NCBI GenBank assembly: GCA_964651405.1
Contig: CAZYZB010000013.1
Location: 1 to 23,042 of the forward strand
Length of the DNA: 23,042 nt
Reading direction: 5' to 3'
DNA from: JAWBOD01 sp964651405
GTDB taxonomy: Archaea > Aenigmatarchaeota > Aenigmatarchaeia > Aenigmatarchaeales > Aenigmatarchaeaceae
The notes below the pieces were generated by a model. It saw only the letters and a program-made list of their open reading frames with translations. It ran no database searches and was not told where the DNA came from. A program made the position numbers and the translations under genes. Positions within the stretch are counted from its first letter, which is position 1, and the number at the start of each line of letters is the position of its first letter. This document shows, in pieces, positions 12,404 through 19,203 of the stretch.

Positions 12404-13876
12404 ATGGCTTGTGGAGTTTTTTCAGCATACTCAACAAAAGGAGATGATGTTTTTCCGTGCATTTATTGGGGAGGAAAAGCACAAAACAATCGCGGCCAAC
12501 AATCACACGGATTTCTTACTCATGATGGTTATGATTTTAGAGGTCCAAAAAAAGGATTGGGTTTGATACCGGATCAAAAGAGTGTTGAAGAATGGTCGAA
12601 AGAACTAAGAGGGAATAAAGGCATCGCAAGCGTAAGATATACAACTTTTGGATCAACTGATGAAGAATCATTGATGAAAGGAGCACAACCAGTTCTATTA
12701 GACAATTTTGGTTTAGTGTTTAATGGTCAATTGTTACCTACTAAGAAATTAGATGTTGAAATAAGAAAGACATATAAGGATTTTATCTGTCCAAACTGTG
12801 ACCTTGGATATTTTGTTGCCATTATGAATATTGAGCATAACAAGGGCAGTGATTTGGTTGATGATGTAAGAAGTTGCATGACGAACGTTGAGGGTGCATA
12901 TTCTGTGGCAGGCATTTCTAAAGATGGTAAATTTTTTGCTTTTAGAGATCCTCATGGAATAAGACCACTATGCTTTGCGACAGACCAAGAAAAAGGTTTG
13001 CATGCAGTTTCATCTGAGACAGTTGGTTTTGATATAAATAAAATTACTTATGGAGAAAATTTTGAAGTAAGACCTGGTGAGTTGATAATTTTTAATGATA
13101 AAAACATAGAGAGACAGCAGGTTGTCAGCCCTCAAGGAGATGCTTTGTGCGCTTTTGAGTTCGCATACTTTGCGAGGCCAGATTCTAAAATGCCAAAAAC
13201 AAGAAAATATGTTTACGAGATGAGGGAGGAATTTGGAAGAAATCTAGTTGAAAAGAATCCTGACATTTTAGAAAACGCAGATATGATAATTTCAGCACCA
13301 GAAACAGCTGATGACTGTGCTTTGGGAATGGAAAGGGCAAGTTATTTGAAGTGGGAGAGATCTACTAGAAGACACAGATATGTGACAGAACGTGCATTTA
13401 TGGCGTTAGCAGGTGAGAGAAAAAATACAATAGAGAAAAAAATTAATATTCTTCCTGAAAAAGTGGCAGATAAAAGAGTTATAGTGGCAGAAGACAGCAT
13501 TGTTAGAGGAGATACTACAGAAATAATTGTTAAAGATTTAAGAAGTTATGGAGCAAGAAAGGTTTATGTTTTTTCAACATTTCCTAGAATTACAAATCCA
13601 TGTCCTTATGGAATTGATATGGCAACTCATAGCGAGTTAATAGGGGCTAGTAGAAATGAAGAAGAAGTAGCACAAAAAATAGGTGCTGATGCAGTAAGAT
13701 ATCAGTTGCTAGAGAGTTTAAAAAATACTATAGGATTAGGTGATAACTTATGCACAGGATGCCTTACAGGAAAATACCCAACTCCATGTGCTCAAAGAAT
13801 TGTAGACAGGAGCAAGGAACTTTTTGAAAAGGGAATAAAAATTAAAGGAAGAATAATTGACGAACTTAGGGAGTAA
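12404..13876 (+). CDS. purF: Amidophosphoribosyltransferase (PurF)
   Basis: Transfers the amide nitrogen of glutamine to PRPP, the first step of purine synthesis. The 490-aa protein has a class II glutaminase domain with Cys3 (MACGVF), RGQQS, RYTTFGS, FNGQL and RDPHGIRPL. A phosphoribosyltransferase domain follows, with FAYFARPDS, PRPP loop EDSIVRGDTT (about 363-372) and CTGCLTGKYPT (about 450-460). Oddities: Ala stands between Met and the nucleophilic Cys; QNNRGQQSHG replaces the usual QHRGQESAG; FNG replaces HNG. A CTTTAAATC box about 25 bases before the ATG suggests a leaderless mRNA. It overlaps asnS tail to tail by 11 bp. No other purine gene is nearby. Confidence 0.9.
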   Translation: MACGVFSAYSTKGDDVFPCIYWGGKAQNNRGQQSHGFLTHDGYDFRGPKKGLGLIPDQKSVEEWSKELRGNKGIASVRYTTFGSTDEESLMKGAQPVLLDNFGLVFNGQLLPTKKLDVEIRKTYKDFICPNCDLGYFVAIMNIEHNKGSDLVDDVRSCMTNVEGAYSVAGISKDGKFFAFRDPHGIRPLCFATDQEKGLHAVSSETVGFDINKITYGENFEVRPGELIIFNDKNIERQQVVSPQGDALCAFEFAYFARPDSKMPKTRKYVYEMREEFGRNLVEKNPDILENADMIISAPETADDCALGMERASYLKWERSTRRHRYVTERAFMALAGERKNTIEKKINILPEKVADKRVIVAEDSIVRGDTTEIIVKDLRSYGARKVYVFSTFPRITNPCPYGIDMATHSELIGASRNEEEVAQKIGADAVRYQLLESLKNTIGLGDNLCTGCLTGKYPTPCAQRIVDRSKELFEKGIKIKGRIIDELRE

Positions 13877-15125
13877 ACCTGTCCATTGTCCTTGGGAACG
13901 GTATGGTATCCATTATATGTTCTATTCCTGTAATCCACATGACTAACCTTTCAATACCCATTCCAAAACCAGAATGAGGGACTGTTCCATATCTTCTCAG
14001 GTCTAAGTACCACTCATAATGTTTTTTATCCAGTTTGTATATTTTCATCGATTCCAAAAGTTCTTTCATATCATAAATCCTCTCGCTTCCACCAATTATT
14101 TCTCCAACTCCTGGAACAAGTAGGTCGGATGCCAGTACAACTTTTGGGTCTTTCGGGTCTGGTCTCATATAGAACGCTTTCATATCTCTTGGGAATGAGG
14201 TTAGGAAAGTCGGTTTATCTCCTAATTTTTCTAATAATTCCTTTTCTTCTTTGTCAGTTATATCATCTCCCCATTTCTTTCCAATTTTCTCTACAGCTTC
14301 TTTGTAAGTTATTCTTAGAAATGGCTTTTTAATTTTTTCAAGCTCTGAAATATCTCTTCCTAATTCCTTCAGTTCTTTTTTACAATATTTCAAAACATGG
14401 TCAATAACATAAAGTATCAAATCTTCCTCGAATTCCATTAATTCTTCATGGCTCATCCAAGCAGCTTCCATCTCCTGATGCCAGTATTCAGTCAGGTGTC
14501 TTTTTGTTCTTGATTTTTCAGCTCTAAAACTAGGGGCAATTGTGTATATTCTTTCTAAAGATTGTATCATTGCTTCAGCATACAATTGCCAGCTTTGAGT
14601 CAAATAAGCTTTACAATCAAAATATTTTACTTCAAACAATGTAGTACCACCTTCGCAAGCACAACCTGTGAAAATAGGCGCCTGCACTTCATAAAATCCT
14701 CTTTTTCTATAAAAATCATGAACTGCTCTAGTAACTTCACTTCTTATCTTGAAAATTTTTGTAAGCTTTTGGGATCTTATCCAAAGATGCCTGACGTCTC
14801 TCAGGAACTCGTCACTCAAGTCCTTTCCTATAGGAAATCTTTCAGCTAAACCAATTATTTTCAATTCCTTTACTTCAATCTCAAATCCTTCAGGAGCTCT
14901 TTTATCTTCCTTTACTAGGCCTGCTACTTGAATGGAAGACTCGATGGTTGCTTGAGATGCTTCTTTGATTCCCTTGCAAGCTAGTTGAATGACTCCTGTC
15001 GAGTCGCGAAGCATTAGAAAGACTATATCTTTCTGGTCTCTTTTTCTATAAACCCAGCCTCTAAGCAAAACTTCCTTTCCGACATGTTTGCCATCTAAAA
15101 CATCTCTGATATGAATAAAATCCAT
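13866..15125 (-). CDS. asnS: Asparaginyl-tRNA synthetase
   Basis: Class II aminoacyl-tRNA synthetase (419 aa) charging tRNA-Asn. The N-terminal OB-fold anticodon-binding domain (about 1-100) contains the RGWVYRKRDQKDIVFLMLRD stretch. In the catalytic domain, CEGGTTLFEVKYF and AYLTQSWQLY precede motif 2 (FRAEKSRTKRHLTEYW, about 200-215). Motif 3 is GFGMGIER (about 386-393), followed by the IPFPRT end. YW after HLTE and the SGFG...PFPRT end fit AsnRS rather than archaeal AspRS. The start has AGTGGT upstream. Its substrate tRNA-Asn is encoded at 18321-18458. Confidence 0.92.
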   Translation of the reverse strand: MDFIHIRDVLDGKHVGKEVLLRGWVYRKRDQKDIVFLMLRDSTGVIQLACKGIKEASQATIESSIQVAGLVKEDKRAPEGFEIEVKELKIIGLAERFPIGKDLSDEFLRDVRHLWIRSQKLTKIFKIRSEVTRAVHDFYRKRGFYEVQAPIFTGCACEGGTTLFEVKYFDCKAYLTQSWQLYAEAMIQSLERIYTIAPSFRAEKSRTKRHLTEYWHQEMEAAWMSHEELMEFEEDLILYVIDHVLKYCKKELKELGRDISELEKIKKPFLRITYKEAVEKIGKKWGDDITDKEEKELLEKLGDKPTFLTSFPRDMKAFYMRPDPKDPKVVLASDLLVPGVGEIIGGSERIYDMKELLESMKIYKLDKKHYEWYLDLRRYGTVPHSGFGMGIERLVMWITGIEHIMDTIPFPRTMDRFTP

Positions 15126-15138
15126 AAGACCACTATCC

Positions 15139-15315
15139 TTATTTTTTTATTCTCCTTTTTAAAGATTTAACCTTAGTCACAATTACAGAGCCGAAATCTA
15201 TTCCTAATCTCTTTCTCACAGAAGCAGGTATCGATATTCTACCTCTATCATCTAGAACAGCAGTGAAACTAACAGAATCTGGACAATCTTCACATTCGCA
15301 AATTTTGGCGTCCAC
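15139..15315 (-). CDS. AbrB-type (SpoVT-AbrB/MazE-like) protein with N-terminal CxCxxC (58 aa)
   Basis: A GTG-started frame whose residues about 13-45 read as the swapped-hairpin AbrB domain: SFTAVLDDRGRISIPASVRKRLGI, then a GSVIVTKV strand. The 'DxRGRIxIPxxVRxxLGI' pattern is diagnostic for AbrB/MazE DNA-binding proteins. The N-terminus carries CECEDC, an unusual cysteine cluster that could bind a metal. A Lys/Arg tail (LKRRIKK) closes the protein. It lies just upstream of asnS on the same strand (13 bp), so the two probably share a transcript. There is no obvious strong ribosome site. Confidence 0.75.
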   Translation of the reverse strand: MDAKICECEDCPDSVSFTAVLDDRGRISIPASVRKRLGIDFGSVIVTKVKSLKRRIKK

Positions 15316-15374
15316 CCATTTTACTCAATAAACTTACTTTCTTAGAAATAGTATTTAAAACTTTGTGGGTAAAA

Positions 15375-16694
15375 CTAATCGACAGGATGTACCTCAGAAA
15401 TAGTATGTCTCATAATTCTTAATAAAGCAGCTCCTTCGGAATCATACGTCATTAAACCTATTAATGGTGAAACGCAATATTCTGGATTCTTTCTTAAAGG
15501 ATAATTAACAGATGATTTAGGTAGTTCTACAAGCATATCTTTATTTCTTTGTGTAACATCACAACTAACATTTTGAGTAAAATAGTAAGTTGGTATTTTT
15601 TGTGCTTCTAGCCATTCTGCAATTTCCTTAGATTCAGTCTTCAATGAGTTAGAAATTACAATTCCTCTAACATTTTTTCTGCGATAATCTTCGTTTAATG
15701 CTTCTATTTCCGCTTTTAACCTTGGCTTATTTATAGAATCTATATGAATTACTTTTTTATTAGGCAAGTTAAAGCCAGCATGACCAGCTCTCATTTTTAG
15801 TGATTTACCTTCAATTCCGCTCCTTTCACCTACAGCAGATATTATAGTTTGTTCCACTTCTTTTCTAGATATGTCTTCAACCATGCGTTCTAATATGTCT
15901 ACCTGGTCCATAACAATTGGATAAGATGTTCTAATAGCTTCTGCATATTTGAAGGCCCAATTTCTTACTTCGCTTTTCAAATCTCTTTTTTTCTTTGATT
16001 TTATCCACTCATTATAACTTATTGTGCATACATCATCAACAAATCTTGTCCCCCATTCATACCAGTTTCCGCCTGGGCTTAATCCCGTATTCTCATCAAA
16101 ATCTCCCACTACTTCATTTCTTCCGGAGACTACTATTATATTATTTTCAGGATCAACAAAATGAGGATATATCTTTTTGAATTTTTCTTTCTCTTCAGAT
16201 GTTTTCTCAAAGCCTCCATAAGCGAATGAACTTTTTCTAGTTTCTACTTCAAAAGGTTTTATACCTTCTAATTGTCCTCTAATTAATTCAGCTTGAAGAG
16301 TTTTAGCAGAGGAAGTCATGCAACCAGTTAATATGCCATCTTCAATAGCTCTTACAGTTTTATTTAATATAGGAACGTTTGTACCAGAACCACTGCTGGG
16401 TTCATACTTATCTCCCATTTTCCATTTTGTTGTTACTTCGTCTGCTTGATGAATAGCATGAATTTGAGCAACTTGATAGTCGGAAGTGGTTATTAACTTC
16501 ATAAAGCCGCTTCTTCCCAGTCCATCTGGGAAAATAGTTCGTTGATTTTCACTGTTAACTTTTACTCTATATCTCTCAAGATCTCTTATACGAGTTTCTA
16601 GCTTGTAATCTTGACTTTCTATATTATTTCTTAGAATTTGAGTTTGAGCTAAATAAAAACTCATGTTAGCTTTAATGGTTGATGCGGTGTTCAT
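15375..16694 (-). CDS. Unrecognised protein, weak resemblance to two-domain SIS sugar isomerases (439 aa)
   Basis: I cannot name this protein with confidence. It is soluble, with no signal or membrane segment. The N-terminal about 60 residues are helical and charged. The middle contains LTGCMTSSAKTLQAELIRG then KPFEVETRKSSFAYGG, similar in order to a first SIS domain (CGTSYHA... then PVEVEYASEFRY in GlmS). Later VRGIVISNSLKTESKEIAEW and SPLIGLMTYDSEGAALLRIM recall the second SIS domain and its C-terminal end. No glutaminase domain is present. The similarity is at the limit of what can be seen by eye. It has its own promoter region and a 45-bp gap from the MinD-family gene upstream. Confidence 0.55.
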   Translation of the reverse strand: MNTASTIKANMSFYLAQTQILRNNIESQDYKLETRIRDLERYRVKVNSENQRTIFPDGLGRSGFMKLITTSDYQVAQIHAIHQADEVTTKWKMGDKYEPSSGSGTNVPILNKTVRAIEDGILTGCMTSSAKTLQAELIRGQLEGIKPFEVETRKSSFAYGGFEKTSEEKEKFKKIYPHFVDPENNIIVVSGRNEVVGDFDENTGLSPGGNWYEWGTRFVDDVCTISYNEWIKSKKKRDLKSEVRNWAFKYAEAIRTSYPIVMDQVDILERMVEDISRKEVEQTIISAVGERSGIEGKSLKMRAGHAGFNLPNKKVIHIDSINKPRLKAEIEALNEDYRRKNVRGIVISNSLKTESKEIAEWLEAQKIPTYYFTQNVSCDVTQRNKDMLVELPKSSVNYPLRKNPEYCVSPLIGLMTYDSEGAALLRIMRHTISEVHPVD

Positions 16695-16739
16695 TGCAAT
16701 TAAATAAAAGATATTAAAAGATTTATACTTATGCAGTAT

Positions 16740-17540
16740 TTAAAAAGTATTTTCTGAAACAAAGGTTGGCGTTGTCCTTCTTTTGAAGTTAAACAAGCTC
16801 ATTAATTTTTCCAAGACATTTGGTTCATTAAACTCTTGGCCTATGAGATTTGCTGCCAGTCTTCTAAACTGAATAGAGACTTTAGAGTTCTTATCGTACA
16901 ACACTACTGGCATGCCTTCAGAGATGCTATTCGGGACTTTTGCATCTTCTTGTATAATAGATAAGACAGGTAATTTGCTTACTGCCTTAATCTCATCAAT
17001 TTTTAACTCATAATTTTTATTTTTTGCTCTGTTTACAACCAATCCTAGAATCACTTTTTTCCTTTCATTCAAAGAGTTTATTGTTTTTAAGGCGCTTGCT
17101 ACCTCTGGGATTAATGGCATGGTTACAATTATTGCTTCATCAATCATGTCTATGATTTGATAGACTTCTTCTCCAAGTGCTGGAGCGCAATCTAAGATTA
17201 TAATGTCATGGGTCTTCTGCAGTTTCTTAAGAATATTCTTTAAATTCTTTAAATTAATCTTGCCTTTAGATAATGGAGATTGGATTATCTTTACTCCTGT
17301 TCTAGAGCAAATGCTAATGGCTTCTTCCAATGAAGCTCGTCCATTAAGCACATCCCTAAGCGTAAACTGGGACTCGTCATATAAACCAAAATGCAAATCT
17401 AGATTAGGTGCTGTTACATTGGCATCTATAAGGACGACTTTCTTCTTGTATTCATGAGATAGGACAGTGCCTAGGTTGGCAGCCAGCGTTGTTTTACCCA
17501 CGCCACCCTTTCCAGACAAGATACCAATTATCCTTCCCAT
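16740..17540 (-). CDS. MinD/ParA-family ATPase (266 aa)
   Basis: A deviant Walker A (GKGGVGKTT, residues 10-18 from the chosen start) with the signature Lys11 marks a MinD/ParA ATPase. VVLIDANVTAPNLDLHFG and DIIILDCAPALGEEV are the switch I and Walker B regions. The C-terminus (LEKLMSLFNFKRR) is a likely amphipathic membrane-targeting helix, as in MinD. Such proteins position division or surface machinery by ATP-driven membrane cycling. Start: MGRIIG fits family length and leaves 8 bp after the upstream gene. A start 8 codons earlier (17564) would overlap that gene by 16 bp. It forms an operon with the membrane protein 17549-18286. Confidence 0.88.
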   Translation of the reverse strand: MGRIIGILSGKGGVGKTTLAANLGTVLSHEYKKKVVLIDANVTAPNLDLHFGLYDESQFTLRDVLNGRASLEEAISICSRTGVKIIQSPLSKGKINLKNLKNILKKLQKTHDIIILDCAPALGEEVYQIIDMIDEAIIVTMPLIPEVASALKTINSLNERKKVILGLVVNRAKNKNYELKIDEIKAVSKLPVLSIIQEDAKVPNSISEGMPVVLYDKNSKVSIQFRRLAANLIGQEFNEPNVLEKLMSLFNFKRRTTPTFVSENTF

Positions 17541-17548
17541 AATAATTA

Positions 17549-18286
17549 TTACTCCAGCCTGCATTTAATTCTTACTAATTTAGATATGCCTTTCAATTCT
17601 TTCTTCCTTCTTCTAATTTTGACGATTACTAAAGTTACTAGTGCTATCATCATTATTCCTATTATGTAAGGCGAAAGCCATGAATAATCAGCAATCATAA
17701 AACCTGTTGGCGACGATTCAGAAGTTTGATAAGGATTTTTTAAATTTTCAATCTTATTAGAGATTTTGTCAGTTAATTCTAAAACAGACCCAATCTTAGA
17801 GTCTATTTTGTCATATTCCTCATTTTTATACAACTCCTTGGCTTCATCGAACAAGGAACTTGCCTTATCGTAATACTCTTCAAGAGCATTAACAGCATAG
17901 CCTTCTCTTCTTGCAATGCCAATTAGCGACAAAGCTCTTTCTAAGGCTAGTCGACCTTTATTAATCTCTAAAGAAAATCTTACATCCATTGTTATTCTAG
18001 GTGCAATGCTTTTTGCCTCTTCTAAATTTCTATTTGCATTTTCAGGGTCGTTTTCATTTAAAAGCATCTTTGCCTGCCAAATCAAGTCCTTCATGTCAGA
18101 AAAGAGCTTTATTGATTTTGAGGTATAAGCTCCTTGGGAGTTTAGATTAAGTATCAAGTTTTGATATTCATGGGTGACTTTTTCTATTTCACTAATTTTT
18201 CCATTAACTTCATTATTGCTTATTGAAAAACCATTTGAAGAGCTTACCAATATGAATAGAAAAATGACTAGAGCTAATTTTTTCAT
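17549..18286 (-). CDS. Signal peptide plus helical domain plus C-terminal membrane anchor (245 aa)
   Basis: The N-terminal signal peptide runs to about residue 19. A long helical region follows, with heptad-like stretches (ISEIEKVTHEYQNLILNLN; ALEEYYDKASSLFDEAKELY; IDSKIGSVLELTDKISNKIENL). Near residue 207 a membrane segment (YIIGIMMIALVTLVIVKI) leads to a basic cytoplasmic tail (RRRKKELKGISKLVRIK). So the helical bundle is outside and a short basic tail is inside. The family is not recognised. Immediate coupling to the MinD-family ATPase suggests the inner tail or the complex recruits it. It begins 34 bp after tRNA-Asn on the same strand. Confidence 0.75.
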   Translation of the reverse strand: MKKLALVIFLFILVSSSNGFSISNNEVNGKISEIEKVTHEYQNLILNLNSQGAYTSKSIKLFSDMKDLIWQAKMLLNENDPENANRNLEEAKSIAPRITMDVRFSLEINKGRLALERALSLIGIARREGYAVNALEEYYDKASSLFDEAKELYKNEEYDKIDSKIGSVLELTDKISNKIENLKNPYQTSESSPTGFMIADYSWLSPYIIGIMMIALVTLVIVKIRRRKKELKGISKLVRIKCRLE

Positions 18287-18320
18287 GTTTTATTTATTGA
18301 TTTGGTAAAATAAAAGAATG

Positions 18321-18458
18321 CGCCCAGGACAGGATTCGAACCTGCAACCTACTGCTTTCTACTCAACGCTAACAGGTACGACGAGGTGGAAGATTTTTTA
18401 ATAATCTTCATATTCATCCTCTCACCCCTCAGTCGCTCTTCCGTTGAGCTACCTGGGC
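18321..18458 (-). tRNA. tRNA-Asn (GTT) with two introns (30/31, 53 nt; 37/38, 13 nt)
   Basis: Acceptor GCCCAGG/CCTGGGC with G73, D-arm GCTCAACGGAAGAGC and T-arm GCAGG-TTCGAAT-CCTGT are clear. Intron 1 (18377-18429): exon CGAC pairs with intron GTCG, and the inner helix GGGGTG/CACCTC (one G-U) plus hairpin GAAGATT/AATCTTC extend it. Intron 2 (18357-18369): exon CTGT pairs with intron GTAG (two wobble pairs). After both are removed, stem ACTGC/GCAGT encloses CTGTTAA (anticodon GTT) and the tRNA is 72 nt. The outer helix of intron 2 exists only once intron 1 is gone. No CCA is encoded. Confidence 0.93.
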
Positions 18459-18518
18459 ATAAAAAGAATATGCTATTTAAAGACTTATAAAATTAATTGG
18501 GTAAGTTTTAAACAAAGT

Positions 18519-18764
18519 TCATAGCAATCTAAAATAGTTCATTGCTGTTTGAGAAACAACATAAGACTTGTTCTTTTCTCTCTCAATAAGAGGTTCACTC
18601 TGAGAAAATATATCTTTCAAACCTTCTTTGATTATTTTTTTACCAAGTATACTCTCTAATTTCTGTTTAGTTACCTTTTCACCTTTCTCGTTTAGCTTGT
18701 AAGTGTGGAATACTACCAGTCTAGCAGAATCTGATAGTCTTAAATATTGGCTTAAACATTCCAT
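18519..18764 (-). CDS. Hypothetical protein (81 aa), possible winged helix
   Basis: An N-terminal helix (SQYLRLSDSARLVVFHTYKL) is followed by VTKQKLESIL and IIKEGLKDIFSQ helices. A short beta hairpin (PLIEREKNKSYVVSQTAM) completes a helix-helix-wing order that would fit a small wHTH. No family match is evident. No ribosome site is seen, so the mRNA may be leaderless. It is divergent from the ftsZ control region. Confidence 0.6.
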   Translation of the reverse strand: MECLSQYLRLSDSARLVVFHTYKLNEKGEKVTKQKLESILGKKIIKEGLKDIFSQSEPLIEREKNKSYVVSQTAMNYFRLL

Positions 18765-18927
18765 AATTTTTAGTTAATTTCTAAAGTTTAAATTTATGTT
18801 AAGCTTATTCGATGAATACCGTATATAGTTGTTAAATACAGTCACTTATTCATTATAGATCACTAATTTTTTCATAATTTTATTCGAAAACTCTACTTTA
18901 AGAAATATTTTTTAAAGAATAGATATG

Positions 18928-18938
18928 CTTATAAATAG
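18928..18938 (+). promoter_or_regulatory. TATA box upstream of the hairpin array
   Basis: CTTATAAATAG is a strong archaeal TATA box. Using the usual 25-30 base spacing, transcription would start near 18957-18964, exactly where the hairpin array begins. No protein frame follows closely, so it points to an untranslated RNA or a long ftsZ leader. Confidence 0.5.
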
Positions 18939-18959
18939 ACTTAAGAAAAAATAAATACA

Positions 18960-19103
18960 CACTCGTTAATAATCGGGCAATTATTAACGTTAACTTCACG
19001 TTACGTCGGGCAAACGTAACATTTAGTAATCACGTATTACTGTAAGGGCTATTTCTCTGAAGTATGATTAAAGTGAGATGTTTAAAAAGCATTTCGCGCT
19101 CAC
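18960..19103 (+). ncRNA. Candidate structured RNA: hairpins with shared loop
   Basis: H1 has a perfect 10-bp stem, CGTTAATAAT / ATTATTAACG (18964-18989), with loop CGGGCA. H2 has a perfect 7-bp stem, GTTACGT / ACGTAAC (19000-19020), with loop CGGGCAA. H3 is AGTAAT / ATTACT (19025-19041) with loop CACGT. A looser hairpin, GTGAG...CTCAC, spans about 19073-19103. H1 and H2 stems differ in sequence yet pair perfectly, while the loop stays the same, as expected of an RNA or of two sites for one loop-reading protein. The 3' end is a guess. It could instead be a 5' leader of ftsZ. No coding frame is evident. In 18765-18927 I see nothing. Confidence 0.4.
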
Positions 19104-19124
19104 AAAGTATATATCCTAAAAAAC

Positions 19125-19198
19125 ATGTGCTTGGCACATACTGATCATTTTTATAAAAAAGTATGCTGAGGCATACACTGCTTTTTAAAATGAGGTGA
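19125..19198 (+). promoter_or_regulatory. ftsZ promoter with two flanking dyads and strong ribosome site
   Basis: The TATA box TTTTTATAAAAAA (19148-19160) predicts a start near 19176-19185. Just upstream is the dyad ATGTGC-TTG-GCACAT (19125-19139). Between TATA and the predicted start is GTATGC-TGAG-GCATAC (19161-19176), the classic place for a repressor. GAGGTGA (19192-19198) is a strong Shine-Dalgarno five bases before the ATG. Confidence 0.6.
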
Positions 19199-19203
19199 AA
19201 TAA

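Noticed and set aside
12030..12566. 178-aa plus-strand frame across the RelE-like gene, tRNA-Arg and the purF start
   Set aside because: It runs through a tRNA gene and antisense to a coherent protein; it is a shadow frame.
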